The translations under genes and the position numbers were made by a program. DNA of 64,000 bases, taken from Altericroceibacterium indicum. Lineage in GTDB: Bacteria; Pseudomonadota; Alphaproteobacteria; Sphingomonadales; Sphingomonadaceae. Positions 1 through 10,245 of this stretch are shown here, one piece after another (within the stretch, counting starts at the first letter, position 1; each line of letters opens with the position of its first letter). Under the pieces are notes generated by a model. It ran no database searches and was not told the origin of the DNA. It worked only from the letters and a program-made list of their open reading frames with translations. Where the stretch lies: NCBI RefSeq assembly GCF_009828105.1, contig NZ_WTYQ01000001.1:372001-436000 (forward strand), written 5' to 3'.

Positions 1-1699
1 TTTTACGGAATTCATCGCGTTTTTCGTGGATCGAAGCAATGACTGGACCAACGGCCACACCCAGATCCACCAGTACGGCTTCGGATAGCTGTAGAGACGC
101 CTCAAGCGTTTCAGGAACGGCATGGGTTGCGCCATTGCGATACAGCTCACTCGCGTGGGTACCATCCCTGGCACGGGCTATGATGGGAAGCTCAGGGTAA
201 TTACTGCGGAGCTTGCGTGTCAGCTGCTGTGCCAGAACAGGCTCATCCATCGTCAGAATAACTGCGGGTGCGACGTCGATCTCAAGTTTACTCAAAACGT
301 CCACGCGAGCAGCGTTACCGAACACTGCATTATAGCCCTGTCTTTTGGCTTGCCCGACTGTGTCTGAATCGAAGTCTATGGCGACATATGGCTTGTCATG
401 TTTGGTGAGCATGTCGGCTACCAATCTGCCGACACGGCCGAAGCCGATGATGATCACGCCCTGGCCATCTCGTGTTTCGCTGAAACTGGAAAGGTCTGGG
501 GCCGGTTCAACCCGCTTTGCCATCAGTCTCCCGAGCAAAGCCAGAAGGGGTGTGATTGTGAGGCCAATGGCAGTGACAATTTGCCAGAACTGCGCTGTCC
601 CAGGCTGGATGAGCATAGCCTGTGTTGCGGCAGTCAGCACAATCAGCGTAGTCTCTGAAGGGCTTGACATCAAAATGCCGGTTTCTGTCGCCGTACCGCG
701 CCGTGCCCCCATCAAACGAAGAAGAACACCCGTGACAACCGCTTTCAGTGTGAGGACAGAGACAACGGCAATCGCGATAGGGGCGAGGTTGTTCCAAATC
801 ATCGCAAGATCGATGCCCATCCCCACGGTGAGGAGGAAAACACCCAGCGCCAGACCTTTGAAGGGCTCCATAATCCCTTCCACTTCAGTGTGATATTCGG
901 TTTCAGCAATGAGTAATCCCGCGATCAAAGCGCCAACGATGGGGGATAGGCCGACAGCAGCTGTAACTAGGCTGGCCCCGATCACCACAAGCAGTGAAGC
1001 GGCGAGAAAAACTTCCGGGCTCTTCGTGCGAGCGGCTTGTGCGAAGAGATGGGGCAGGGCGAAACGGCCGATTACCATCATAGCGCCGAGCACAACAATG
1101 CCCATCCAGAGGGTGTCCATCAGCCCCTCCATCCCACCGGAATCGGCAAAGGGCGCTAATGCACCCAACAGGAAAATGATCGGGACAATGGCGATATCTT
1201 CGAACAACAACATGGAAAGTGCTGCGCGGCCGACTGGATTGTTCGTTCCCGACATGGGTAAAACCAGTGCCGTTGAGGACAAGGCGAGGGCCAAGCCTAA
1301 ACCAAGTGCGCCGGTCCAATATTGGCCCAGCATACACAGTGCTGCAGTGATCAGCATGGATATGAAGACAAGTTCGAGTGCTCCCAGTCCAAATACGAGC
1401 TTGCGCATGGCCCACAGCCGATTGAACGACAGCTCTAACCCGATAGTGAACAGCAGCAGAATGATGCCAAATTCTGCGAAAGGACCGAGGGCTTCAGGAT
1501 CGCTGATCGTCACGTGGACGAGCATGGGATAGTCTAGAACCATTCTGCCGAGCCCATATGGGCCGACCAGCAAACCCACCAGGATGAAACCGATAATAGG
1601 AGTAATGCGAAAGCGAGCGAACAGCGGAATAACTATCCCCGCGGCGCCGAGAATAACGAGCGCATCTGAGAGGACTGAGGAATTGAGATCGCCGTGCAT
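1..1699 (-). CDS. Kef-type K+/H+ (CPA2) antiporter, 3' end cut by window
   Basis: Membrane antiporter of the monovalent cation:proton antiporter-2 family with a cytoplasmic NAD-binding regulatory domain. The frame is open from the ATG at 1699 to the window edge. The N-terminal ~380 residues are a run of hydrophobic helices, beginning with a segment containing LGAAGIVIPLFARF and including the family-type stretch LALALSSTALVLP. From about residue 415 a TrkA-N/RCK domain begins with VIIIGFGRVGRLVADML, a GxGxxG dinucleotide fold, at about 428-450 in window coordinates. At least 566 codons are present; the C-terminus lies outside. KefB/KefC-like potassium efflux is the family role; the substrate here is inferred only. 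Confidence 0.88.
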   Translation of the reverse strand, partial: MHGDLNSSVLSDALVILGAAGIVIPLFARFRITPIIGFILVGLLVGPYGLGRMVLDYPMLVHVTISDPEALGPFAEFGIILLLFTIGLELSFNRLWAMRKLVFGLGALELVFISMLITAALCMLGQYWTGALGLGLALALSSTALVLPMSGTNNPVGRAALSMLLFEDIAIVPIIFLLGALAPFADSGGMEGLMDTLWMGIVVLGAMMVIGRFALPHLFAQAARTKSPEVFLAASLLVVIGASLVTAAVGLSPIVGALIAGLLIAETEYHTEVEGIMEPFKGLALGVFLLTVGMGIDLAMIWNNLAPIAIAVVSVLTLKAVVTGVLLRLMGARRGTATETGILMSSPSETTLIVLTAATQAMLIQPGTAQFWQIVTAIGLTITPLLALLGRLMAKRVEPAPDLSSFSETRDGQGVIIIGFGRVGRLVADMLTKHDKPYVAIDFDSDTVGQAKRQGYNAVFGNAARVDVLSKLEIDVAPAVILTMDEPVLAQQLTRKLRSNYPELPIIARARDGTHASELYRNGATHAVPETLEASLQLSEAVLVDLGVAVGPVIASIHEKRDEFRK

Positions 1700-2051
1700 G
1701 AACTTCCTTGTTCGGTTGCCGATAGATGTTTTCGAGCAGATTGGCATCGCAGCCAACTTTGTGGCTACACATCTGAATGGGTTACAAAATGTCCGTCGAT
1801 CCGGTGCGAGGCAAGCCTTCTTTGCATATTTCGCAACATTTGTTCACGAATTTAAACGCATAGCATTTTTAAAGCCTAATCGTCTCTGTCCAAACGGGCT
1901 GATGTGCTGAAGAAGGGTGATATTTTCCTATACAGAAATTTCGCAGTCATCTGATGATGGATGATTAGGATAATTTGCCACTTTACTGCGCTCGAAGATG
2001 TGCCAGACAGGGCGCCATTACGTTACTGGCGGTGGGTTAAGCGGGGAAAAT
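1700..2051. other. Intergenic region between divergent host genes
   Basis: About 350 bases separate the antiporter start on the minus strand from the permease start on the plus strand, so promoters for both should lie here. I see no convincing coding frame, terminator hairpin or riboswitch in it. Short ORFs can be found but lack ribosome binding sites and recognisable protein. Confidence 0.5.
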
Positions 2052-3140
2052 ATGACAGAAAGCACACAAGTGCCATCAGGGCAGAGTTGGACGATGGGGC
2101 GTGTCGCTGCCGCAGGTGTTATGCTGCTGGCGATACTAGGGGTGGCGCTGATCATGATCGATCTGACCCGCTTTTTGATGCTGATCTTTGCCGCAACTGT
2201 TCTGGCGGTAATTTTCGATGCGCTTACTGATAAAATCAGCAAATGGACGCGTTTACCGCGCGGAATAAGCTTGCTGTTGGCGGTTGTCCTGTTGATCGCA
2301 ATATTTAGCGGCGCTTTCATCCTGTTTGGATCGCAAATGGTGAGCCAGTTTGACACCATTAAAGACAGCCTTCCAGGCGCCCTGAACGCTGTCGAATCTA
2401 TGCTGGACAAGTTTGGCCTAGGTGAAAGCGCTCGAGATATTGTTTCGCAAGGTAGCAGTGATCTATCCGGCCTGATGTCGGCCGCAGGCGGTTATCTTTT
2501 GGCTGCTGGCAACGGCTTAGCGGATTTTGTGATGGTTTTTGTCGCTGCGATTTTTATCGCCAGTGATCCCTCCGTCTACCGCAGAGGCCTCGTTTTGCTG
2601 GTGCCACAAAGGGCGGAGAAAGTGACACAAGAGGTACTAAACGATGCTTCAACAGGCCTTAGAGGCTGGATGCTCGGCCAATTCTGCTCCTCCATTCTGG
2701 TAGGCGTTTTGACATGGGCTGGCCTTGCATTGTTGGGTGTTCCGGCTGCGGGTGGCTTAGGTCTGATTGCTGGCTTGCTGGATGTCATTCCAATGGTGGG
2801 GCCGATTATCGCAGGTGTTCCTGCCGTGCTGCTGGCCTTCACTGTTTCTCCGATGACAGCGCTTTGGACGGTTGTGCTGTTTCTTGGTGTTCAGCAACTT
2901 CAGGGGAACTTCCTGCAACCGATGATTCAGAAACATGCGGTCAATGTTCCACCTGCAGTGTTGCTATTTGCTGTGCTGGGGGCAGGGATGCTGTTTGGCT
3001 CTCTCGGCGTGCTGCTGGCAGCGCCGTTGACGATTGTGATTTTCGTCGTGATCCAGCGGGTTTATGTGCGGACTTTGCTGGGGAAGGACATTTCCATCGC
3101 CGCTGACAAAAAGGAAGGTGGGGCCAGCACATCGGATTGA
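2052..3140 (+). CDS. AI-2E family transporter (PerM/TqsA-like permease)
   Basis: Polytopic inner-membrane protein of about 362 residues with the AI-2E family layout: two N-terminal helices, a soluble segment of roughly 60 residues (about 95-150), then several helices ending in the loop containing GNFLQPMIQKHAV and a final helix pair. Family members export autoinducer-2 or other small solutes, or act as Na+/H+ antiporters; the substrate cannot be read from sequence. I chose the ATG at 2052, preceded by GCGGGG, over an in-frame start at 1998 that adds an unsupported extension. It is followed by a hairpin shared with the convergent icd gene. Confidence 0.85.
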   Translation: MTESTQVPSGQSWTMGRVAAAGVMLLAILGVALIMIDLTRFLMLIFAATVLAVIFDALTDKISKWTRLPRGISLLLAVVLLIAIFSGAFILFGSQMVSQFDTIKDSLPGALNAVESMLDKFGLGESARDIVSQGSSDLSGLMSAAGGYLLAAGNGLADFVMVFVAAIFIASDPSVYRRGLVLLVPQRAEKVTQEVLNDASTGLRGWMLGQFCSSILVGVLTWAGLALLGVPAAGGLGLIAGLLDVIPMVGPIIAGVPAVLLAFTVSPMTALWTVVLFLGVQQLQGNFLQPMIQKHAVNVPPAVLLFAVLGAGMLFGSLGVLLAAPLTIVIFVVIQRVYVRTLLGKDISIAADKKEGGASTSD

Positions 3141-3164
3141 GTGCGCTTCATTCCGGCTGAGCCA

Positions 3165-3203
3165 TAAAAAACGGGCCTTGCGACAAAGTCACAAGGCCCG
3201 TTC
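3165..3203 (-). terminator. Rho-independent terminator of icd, probably bidirectional
   Basis: ACGGGCCTTG at 3171-3180 pairs with CAAGGCCCGT at about 3192-3201 around a short loop. On the minus strand the stem is followed by a run of T (the A run at 3165-3170), so it ends the icd transcript. It sits between convergent genes and may also stop the permease transcript. Confidence 0.85.
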
Positions 3204-3227
3204 TCTATTCCAAATGGACGGTTCAGC

Positions 3228-4451
3228 TTATGCCCAGTTTGCCATTTCAGCTTCGAGGCCGTCGACGATGGCTTCAAAGAACTGTTCTGTAGTCATCCAG
3301 TTCTGATCTGGTCCGATAAGCAGCGCGAGATCCTTGGTCATCTTACCGCTTTCAACGCAGTTAATGCAGACCTTTTCAAGCGTTTCAGCAAAACGGACCA
3401 CATCAGGTGTTTCGTCAAACAGTCCGCGATACTTAAGACCGCGCGTCCATGCGAAGATCGATGCGATCGGGTTGGTGCTGGTGGCCTTGCCCTGCTGATG
3501 CTGGCGATAATGGCGCGTAACCGTGCCATGTGCCGCTTCTGCTTCAACCGTTTTGCCGTCTGGTGACATCAGAACCGAAGTCATCAGGCCGAGTGAGCCG
3601 AAGCCCTGCGCCACGATGTCTGACTGCACGTCGCCATCGTAGTTCTTGCAGGCCCAGACGAACTTGCCGCTCCACTTGAGGGCTGATGCGACCATGTCGT
3701 CGATCAGGCGGTGTTCGTACCAGATCTTCTTTTCTTCAAACTTCTGCTTGAAGCCTTCGCTTTCGAAGACTTCTTCGAACAGATCCTTGAAACGGCCGTC
3801 ATAGGCCTTGATGATCGTGTTCTTGGTGGACAGGTAAACCGGCCAGCCGCGATCAAGGCCATAGTTGAAGGATGCGCGTGCAAAATCGCGAATCGAATCG
3901 TCGAGGTTGTACATCGACATGGCGACGCCAGCGCTTGGGAACTGGAACACTTCGCGGTCGATGACTTCGCCATCATCACCTTCGAACACCAGACGCAGCT
4001 TGCCGGGGCCGGGAACGAGGAAATCGGTGGCGCGATACTGATCACCAAAAGCGTGACGGCCGACCACGATAGGGTCTGTCCAGCCGGGAACCAGACGGGG
4101 CACATTGTCGATCACGATCGGTTCGCGGAACACCACACCGCCAAGGATGTTGCGGATCGTGCCGTTGGGCGAACGATACATGTGCTTGAGGCTGAATTCC
4201 TCAACGCGGGCTTCATCAGGAGTGATGGTCGCGCATTTTACGCCAACACCATGTTCCTTGATCGCATTAGCGGCATCAACGGTGATCTGGTCATCCGTTT
4301 CGTCACGCTTCTGGATCGAAAGATCGAAATATTTCAGATCAACATCAAGATAGGGGAGGATCAACCGTTCACGGATCCATTCCCAGATGATCCTTGTCAT
4401 CTCATCGCCATCGATTTCAACGATGGGGTTAGTGACCTTAATCTTATCCAT
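3228..4451 (-). CDS. icd: NADP-dependent isocitrate dehydrogenase
   Basis: Cytosolic TCA-cycle enzyme that oxidatively decarboxylates isocitrate to 2-oxoglutarate with NADP. The 407-residue protein starts [20 protein letters not shown], the signature start of the eukaryote-like homodimeric IDH used by alphaproteobacteria. It contains [14 protein letters not shown] (substrate serine/arginine region), [18 protein letters not shown] (metal-binding aspartates) and [12 protein letters not shown] with the NADP-contacting histidine. Length matches the family. It appears monocistronic with its own terminator. Confidence 0.97.
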   Translation of the reverse strand: MDKIKVTNPIVEIDGDEMTRIIWEWIRERLILPYLDVDLKYFDLSIQKRDETDDQITVDAANAIKEHGVGVKCATITPDEARVEEFSLKHMYRSPNGTIRNILGGVVFREPIVIDNVPRLVPGWTDPIVVGRHAFGDQYRATDFLVPGPGKLRLVFEGDDGEVIDREVFQFPSAGVAMSMYNLDDSIRDFARASFNYGLDRGWPVYLSTKNTIIKAYDGRFKDLFEEVFESEGFKQKFEEKKIWYEHRLIDDMVASALKWSGKFVWACKNYDGDVQSDIVAQGFGSLGLMTSVLMSPDGKTVEAEAAHGTVTRHYRQHQQGKATSTNPIASIFAWTRGLKYRGLFDETPDVVRFAETLEKVCINCVESGKMTKDLALLIGPDQNWMTTEQFFEAIVDGLEAEMANWA

Positions 4452-4691
4452 ATGCGGATTCCTGTCTGCCGTGGTTTTTAAGATTTTCCGCGCTCTTACG
4501 GTTGCAGGCGATGGAGCGCAAGGGAAGGACAGGCAACAAAAAAGCCACCGCCTGAAATGATGGTTTGGTCAATTGCTTCACGAGGTAATTTAACCAATGG
4601 TAGGTGAAGGAAAAGCTGGACTTCCGAACCCGGCAATCCCTCTCATGACGGCTTGGGTCATTAAAACAAACTAAACTAGGAGGAATTGCTC

Positions 4692-5717
4692 ATGATACGG
4701 TGCCTGGCCCTTTTCCCCTCGCTCCTGCTCTCACTAGGCATTGCTGGTGCGGCTTACGGCCAGTCAGGGGAGGGCCCATCCGCAAGGACCGTGGTTCCGA
4801 AGGTGGAACAGGAGGGCGTCTGGCAACCGACAGATGGTGGCACCCAGATTCCTCTCTGGCCTGCGGATGTTTCCCTGAAGAAACCGGATAGTGGCGATCA
4901 TCCCGAATTTACCGGCAATGGCTCTCCGCTTGTTGCGGGGCGCAAATGGCATTGGGCAACATATATCACCCGGCCGACCATGACGATCTATCGTCCGAAA
5001 GGTCACAATACCGGTGCCGCGATGCTAGTAATCCCTGGCGGCGGATTCTACGCAGTGGCGACCGATCTTGAAGGAACTGAGATTTGCGATTGGGTGATCC
5101 GCCAGGGGATGACCTGCGCCATGCTGAAATACCGAACGCCGCAAGTCTGGCCGCGTGAAAATGGAAAGCAGGAGCGTCCGGAAGTCCTGCTGGGGTTGGA
5201 GGATGCTCAGCGCGCTATCAGCCTGTTACGGGAAAGAGCATCTACCTATGGCATCGATCCGCATAAGGTCGGCGTGATCGGATTTTCGGCTGGCGCCTAT
5301 CTCGTCATTAACATGAGCAACACGATCGAGCGCACCTATCCGCTGACCGATGCGGCTGACCAGCAATCCCCGCGCCCGGACTTCGCCATCGTCGCCTACA
5401 CTGCGCGCATTTTGGATAACAGTAAGGGCAAGAACAATCTCGAACTACAGCCTTGGGTGAAGATCAGCCCTGAGGCGCCGCCCACACTTATCATCCACGC
5501 GATGAACGATCCGGTCGACGATATTCGACAGCCGATGGCCTACGCTCTCGCTCTGAACGATGCAGGCGTGCCGGTTGACATGCGCCTTTACGCCAAAGGT
5601 GGTCACGCTTTTGGAATGCGACCGACGGCCGATCCGATCACGAAAGAATGGCCGGGAGAGGTCAAGCAGTGGATGCAGAATATCGGCATTCTATCACCAC
5701 CACATCACAGCAAGTGA
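4692..5717 (+). CDS. Secreted alpha/beta-hydrolase (acetyl esterase/lipase-like)
   Basis: Predicted exported esterase of about 341 residues. A signal peptide (MIRCLALFPSLLLSLGIAGAAYGQ) is followed by an alpha/beta-hydrolase domain: oxyanion motif PGGGFY, nucleophile elbow GFSAGAY, acid in NDPVDD and histidine in GGHAFG. This pattern is typical of BD-FAE/carbohydrate acetyl esterase-like enzymes, but the substrate is unknown. The ATG at 4692 follows an AGGAGG ribosome site at 4678-4683; a TTG two codons earlier is less likely. It stands alone between icd and a convergent gene. Confidence 0.85.
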   Translation: MIRCLALFPSLLLSLGIAGAAYGQSGEGPSARTVVPKVEQEGVWQPTDGGTQIPLWPADVSLKKPDSGDHPEFTGNGSPLVAGRKWHWATYITRPTMTIYRPKGHNTGAAMLVIPGGGFYAVATDLEGTEICDWVIRQGMTCAMLKYRTPQVWPRENGKQERPEVLLGLEDAQRAISLLRERASTYGIDPHKVGVIGFSAGAYLVINMSNTIERTYPLTDAADQQSPRPDFAIVAYTARILDNSKGKNNLELQPWVKISPEAPPTLIIHAMNDPVDDIRQPMAYALALNDAGVPVDMRLYAKGGHAFGMRPTADPITKEWPGEVKQWMQNIGILSPPHHSK

Positions 5718-5786
5718 TGATAAGCCCGCAGAGTGGCGCGTTACTCGGTGAGTGACCCAAAGCATTATTGGTGGACTTCGCCTTCC

Positions 5787-6377
5787 TCAGTCGTCAGAAT
5801 CTGGGCGAGCAAGATATAGAGCATAATGTCGCACGTCTTGTGGCCATGACTGCGTAGCCTCTTCCATGGCCGCAAGATCATCTGCAAAAAGCGCGCGCGT
5901 TGCTGCCTCGAAGCCGGGATAGTCACCCGCCAGCGCCGCCATGAAGCGATAGGCCCGTTCATGCGCCAGGCGTATTGCGGTGCAACCCTCATCTCCCTTG
6001 CGAGCCTGATCGACCAGACGCCGTAGTGCTTGCGAGGCACCGCCGGGTTGTTGCGCCAGCCATTCCCAATGGCGCGGTAGCAGCGTGACCTCGCGTCCGA
6101 TCACCCCAAGCTTGGGCCGGCCACGTTTGCGTTCCTCAGGTTGAGCGCCCTGATAATCGGCCAGTCTGGCAATGATTTGCGCGGTCGTCCCACGCAGGTC
6201 GATGTCAATCTGCTCGCCTGTCTCATCGTAGAAGATCAGGATTGCGTCTGAGGCAGCTTTAGCCTGTGCATGTACAGCCAAGGCGACATCGGCCAGATCG
6301 CCTTCTGCCAGCTTTTGCCCGCCCAGAAAGGCGGTGCAGGCAGCCGAGAGGGGATGCTTTGATGAATCTTTAATCAT
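5787..6377 (-). CDS. DUF2239 family protein
   Basis: A 196-residue soluble protein with the central motif block RGRPKLGVIGREVTLLPRHW followed by EWLAQQPGGASQALRRLVD, which I recognise as the DUF2239 family. No catalytic function is established for the family. The ATG at 6377 gives a normal length. It is divergent from the GIY-YIG gene downstream of it in window order. Confidence 0.85.
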   Translation of the reverse strand: MIKDSSKHPLSAACTAFLGGQKLAEGDLADVALAVHAQAKAASDAILIFYDETGEQIDIDLRGTTAQIIARLADYQGAQPEERKRGRPKLGVIGREVTLLPRHWEWLAQQPGGASQALRRLVDQARKGDEGCTAIRLAHERAYRFMAALAGDYPGFEAATRALFADDLAAMEEATQSWPQDVRHYALYLARPDSDD

Positions 6378-6465
6378 TTAACCCAGATGATTTGATTTAG
6401 AATGTGAGTCAATATACCCGGATAATATAATGCGAATCGCCCTATACCGACCATGGAGACACGAG

Positions 6466-6801
6466 ATGAAACACAGCGACCGGCGCGAAGCCTTGGCTGC
6501 TTACAAGGAACGCAAGGTGCAGGCCGGTATCTACGCGGTGTGTTGCGCCACCACCGGTGAACGATGGTTTGGAAAGGCTCCCGATCTGGCCACGATACAG
6601 AACCGATTGTGGTTTACGCTGCGTCAGGGAAGCAATCCTCACCGTAGTTTGCAGGAGGCGTGGGCCAAGCATGGGGCGGATGTCTTCAGCTTTGAAGTCG
6701 TCGAACGCTTTGAGGAGAAGGACCTGAAATTGGGACGCGAGAGGATTCTGAAACGCCAGCTTGATCACTGGGTAGAGTCCTCCGGCGGCAGAGCCATTTG
6801 A
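6466..6801 (+). CDS. GIY-YIG nuclease superfamily protein
   Basis: About 111 residues. The core reads GIYAVCCATTGERWFG, then a helix with QNRLWFTLRQGSNPHRSLQ and the segment WAKHGADVFSFEVVERF, which fits the small stand-alone GIY-YIG domain. The second tyrosine/YIG element is degenerate (WFG), so nuclease activity is uncertain. The ATG at 6466 gives MKHSDRREALAAYKERK; an in-frame start at 6430 only adds an unlikely dozen residues. Confidence 0.75.
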   Translation: MKHSDRREALAAYKERKVQAGIYAVCCATTGERWFGKAPDLATIQNRLWFTLRQGSNPHRSLQEAWAKHGADVFSFEVVERFEEKDLKLGRERILKRQLDHWVESSGGRAI

Positions 6802-7061
6802 AGGTGATCACTGGCGCGCTGCTTTGAGCCAGATGTTGTAAACTTGGCGGATTTCCGAGCTGTATGATCGAAAAGCGAGCATCAGCGCCAACCTTGCTAT
6901 CTAACTCGTGTCCGTTATGAAGCCCCTTCATCCATCATTGAGATCATTCCACAGCCATTCGCCGAAAGATAGGCTTTTCCTCTCATGTCGTCCGGACTGA
7001 ATGCGCCGATTGCTATGGCCGACAGCGGGTTCTACGATGGTTTCAGTCGGAAGGTCGGCAG

Positions 7062-8512
7062 GTGGCAATCCCTGCAAAGATCATCGTCACTCTGTTGATC
7101 ATATGGGCGATTTTCTTTCCTGTGAATGCGGCAGAAACGCTCGCTGAGGTGAACCGTTCGATCATCCGTGAATTCGCAGGCTGGTATATCTATCTCGTCG
7201 CAGCAATCATGGCGACGTGTCTTGCTCTTGCTATCTTCCCGATGACCGGAAGGCTGAAAATCGGACTTGAGGATGACGAGCCCGAGTTTTCGAGAGTTTC
7301 ATGGTTTTCCATGCTGTTCGGTGCCGGTATCGGGGTTGGTATGCTCACTTACGCGGTGGGCGAGCCAATGGCACATTTCTCTAATAATCCGGCGATCATC
7401 GAAGGCCATGTCGCGGCGCGTTCGGCCGATGCAGTGCCTTCTGCATATCTCTACGCGTTTCTGCATTGGGGCATCGCCGCATGGGCGACCTATGCGCTCG
7501 TTGGCCTGGCGATCGGTTACGTTGCATATCGCCGCAGTCTGCCACTGACGATCCGTTTGGCGCTGGCGCCGATTTTCGGCAAGGCGATGTCAGGTTTTGC
7601 AGGTCATGTTGTGGAGGTGGTCCCTGTGGTCGCAACGCTTTTGGGCATCGCGGTAACGATGGGCCTCGGGGTCGAACAGTTCATCGCAGGGGCTGCGCGG
7701 CTTGGGCTTCAAGCTGGCTGACGGCACCTCGTCCGTTTTTGCCATCGTCATCTCACTGGTTTTGCTCGTTGGGGCATCCACACTCAGTGCGCTTTCCGGA
7801 GTAGGCAAGGGTATCAAGTGGCTGTCGAATATCAATCTTGCGCTCTCTTTCGGGCTGTTGGCCCTGTTCCTTTTTGCAGGTTCTGGCCTTTTCGGTCTCG
7901 ACCTGCTCGTCCGAGGTATTGGTAATTATGTCGTCGAAGTCATTCCGGCGACACTCGTGCATTTCAGGACAGATGGCAGCGCGATGGGAGAAGCATTGTC
8001 GCATTGGCAGCTCAACTGGACCATCTTCTACTGGGCATGGTGGATCGCCTTCGCTCCCTTTGTGGGGATGTTCGTCGCCTGCATTTCGCGCGGACGTACG
8101 ATCCGCGAATATGTGCTGGGCGTGATTATCGTGCCCTCGCTACCCTTTCAGTTATGTTCGGGCCTCTTAGTATGATGGTGGTGACCGGATTCGTGGTTAT
8201 CCTGCTGATGACCTATCTCATCACTTCGGCTGATAGCGCGATTCTTATCGTCAATACGATTAACGGAGCGGGAGAGACCGACGGGCGCAGACGTCGGCAT
8301 ATCATCTTCTGGGGCGTGGCGCTGGCACTGATCGTGGGGAGTATGCTCATCCTTGGCGGCATGATGCTATTCGGGTCACAATGATCATCGGTGCGTTGCC
8401 ATTCTCTTTCGTGACTGCGCTGATGCTGGTATCGATCGTCAAAGCAGTGGTGTTCGATCTTATCCGTATGCACCACGGTGTTGCCTCAACCTTGGACGCT
8501 ATAGATCCGTAG
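7062..8512 (+). pseudogene. Decayed BCCT-family (betaine/choline/carnitine) transporter
   Basis: A BCCT transporter broken into at least four reading frames. The first piece (from a GTG at 7062) carries the N-terminal helices with FGAGIGVGMLTYAVGEP. The frame changes near 7700 and continues to about 8140 with ISRGRTIREYVLGVIIVPSL. A large part of the usual sequence is then missing before TYLITSADSAILIVNTI in a third frame, and another shift near 8380 leads to a last piece ending at 8512. Intact members have over 500 residues. The upstream bases 6985-7061 may hold further N-terminal remnants. Frameshifts plus deletion indicate real decay rather than one sequencing error. Confidence 0.8.
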
Positions 8513-8607
8513 CCTGTCGCATATGGCCGGTCGCAGATGATGGGCGGCGAACGCCGTCACATCGATCGGGACTGTCGGATAGCGTGTGTTGCTGCTAAGC
8601 GCGCGGC

Positions 8608-9828
8608 ATGTTCGCCTCGCTTATTTCCGTCCGAACGCTTCTCGTCGCGATTTTTGTCATCATGGCGGGCAGCGGGTTCCTATCGACCTTGATATCGGTC
8701 AGGCTTGAGGCTGAGGGGACGAATGCGTTCGTGATCGGCCTTGTTGCAGCGGCCTATTTCGCCGGACTTACCATCGGATCGGTGCGGGTGCCGCAGCTGA
8801 TCGCGAGGGTCGGACATATCCGTTCCTTCGCCGCCTTTGTCTCACTATATTCGGCGAGCAGCCTTGCCTATTCGATCACCATGAGTGCTCCGATCTGGGG
8901 TGTCCTGCGATTGATCGACGGTTTTATGATGGCTGGCGTTTTCGTATGTCTGGAAAGCTGGCTTAATCGATTGGCGAGTGCGAAGACCCGCAGTTCGATC
9001 CTCGCTGCCTATATGATCGCGCTTTATGGTGGGCAGGCGTTGGGGCAGTTCCTGCTGAATCTTGGTGCGCAGCGGCCTAGCCTGCCCTTCGTGATCGCTG
9101 CTATTCTACTGTCGCTGTCCGTTGTGCCGGTGGTGCTGACCAGGATTGATCAGCCGCAACTGGAACATGTTGCTCCGTTTTCGCTCAGACGTCTGTATGC
9201 GGCCTCACCACTCGGGGTGATTGGCGTGCTAACCACCGGTGCGATACTCGGCGCTTTTTATGCGCTGGGGGCCGTCTTTATCCAGCGTCTCGGGATGGGA
9301 TTGTCAGAAGTAGCCTTCTTCACGTCCTGCGTGATTGGGGGAGGGGTCGTACTCCAATGGCCGCTGGGCCTCCTTTCCGACCGCTTCGATCGGCGGACGG
9401 TCATCATTGGCTGTATGGCCATCGTGCTTGCAGTGAGCATCTTGCTTGCTCTCTTTGCGGAACCGGACACGCGGTTGTTTGCGCTCGGTGCGCTGTTCGG
9501 TGGGTTTGCTTTCGCGCTTTACCCATTATGTGTTGCTCACTCGAACGATCACCTGACCGAAGAGCAACGCGTTGGTGCCAGCAGTGGCCTCGTTCTCACC
9601 TATTCAGCTGGTGCGGTGGCCGGCCCGATGATCGGTTCAGCCGGGATGCAAATGCTCGGTGCTTCAGGTTTGTTCGCAACCATTTCTGTTTTTGCCCTGA
9701 TCGGCACAATTTTCGGATTATGGCGGGCGATCGTTGGCAAGCCAGTCAACGCAGAGGACCAGGGGGCATTCCAGTCTCTGCCCAGAACCACGCCCATGGT
9801 GGCAGTGTTGGAAGCAGAAGAAAAATAG
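8608..9828 (+). CDS. MFS transporter (YcaD-like)
   Basis: A 406-residue major facilitator superfamily protein with about 12 hydrophobic segments in two halves. The cytoplasmic loop between helices 8 and 9 reads GLLSDRFDRRTVII, the MFS motif A equivalent, and RLIDGFMMAGVFVCLESWLN lies in the first half, as in the YcaD/CynX-like sugar or drug permease group. Substrate unknown. It is the last intact host gene before the prophage; the 245 bases after it hold no gene. Confidence 0.82.
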   Translation: MFASLISVRTLLVAIFVIMAGSGFLSTLISVRLEAEGTNAFVIGLVAAAYFAGLTIGSVRVPQLIARVGHIRSFAAFVSLYSASSLAYSITMSAPIWGVLRLIDGFMMAGVFVCLESWLNRLASAKTRSSILAAYMIALYGGQALGQFLLNLGAQRPSLPFVIAAILLSLSVVPVVLTRIDQPQLEHVAPFSLRRLYAASPLGVIGVLTTGAILGAFYALGAVFIQRLGMGLSEVAFFTSCVIGGGVVLQWPLGLLSDRFDRRTVIIGCMAIVLAVSILLALFAEPDTRLFALGALFGGFAFALYPLCVAHSNDHLTEEQRVGASSGLVLTYSAGAVAGPMIGSAGMQMLGASGLFATISVFALIGTIFGLWRAIVGKPVNAEDQGAFQSLPRTTPMVAVLEAEEK

Positions 9829-10034
9829 GCGGTTGGTAAGACACGGCTATTCTTGCGCCTCAGAAAGCTTGCTGAGCGGCAGGGGAGTCTGGTCAGATCT
9901 TCGACATCAATTGCGCTTTGGATTGCACCAAACCCGGTGAGACGGGCCATGGCGGCATCATTTTGCCAGAACGGCTCCGAAGTGCGCGCAGAGATTAATC
10001 CGCCGATACAATCATGGTGAATTTACGGTGCGCA

Positions 10035-10061
10035 AAGAAAAGCCCGCGATCACCGCGGGCT
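10035..10061 (-). terminator. Displaced terminator of the host tRNA-Val
   Basis: AGCCCGCG at 10041-10048 pairs with CGCGGGCT at 10054-10061, followed on the minus strand by a T-rich run (10035-10040). It lies just downstream, in minus-strand sense, of the left attachment repeat, so before integration it would have terminated the tRNA-Val transcript. It is now about 50 kb from that gene. Confidence 0.75.
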
Positions 10062-10073
10062 GTCATAAAATAT

Positions 10074-10126
10074 CGAATGGTGGGCGTAGGAAGAGTTGAA
10101 CTTCCGACCCCTGCGATGTCAACACA
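10074..10126. repeat. attL, 53-bp prophage attachment core
   Basis: Exact 53-base match to 60798-60850, beginning CGAATGGTGGGCG and ending TGTCAACACA. It contains the 3' half of tRNA-Val including the encoded CCA; the rest of the tRNA is missing here because the prophage begins after it. The other copy adjoins the integrase, so the pair marks the prophage ends. Confidence 0.95.
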
Positions 10127-10245
10127 CAGCTTACGGACAAAAAGCGCAGAAACTCGACGTTCTGGATTCGTGATGCGCGGAACAGCGAGGGAACAAGCGC
10201 GCAATCGAATCGGGATTCACCGGAGCAACACCGGAGGGTTTTGTC

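Noticed and set aside
1-1772. Several ORFs on both strands over the antiporter
   Set aside because: They are out of frame with the continuous 566-codon antiporter frame that contains the transport and TrkA-N motifs.
3711-4481. 256-codon plus-strand ORF opposite icd
   Set aside because: Exact antisense of a highly conserved enzyme gene; no recognisable protein.
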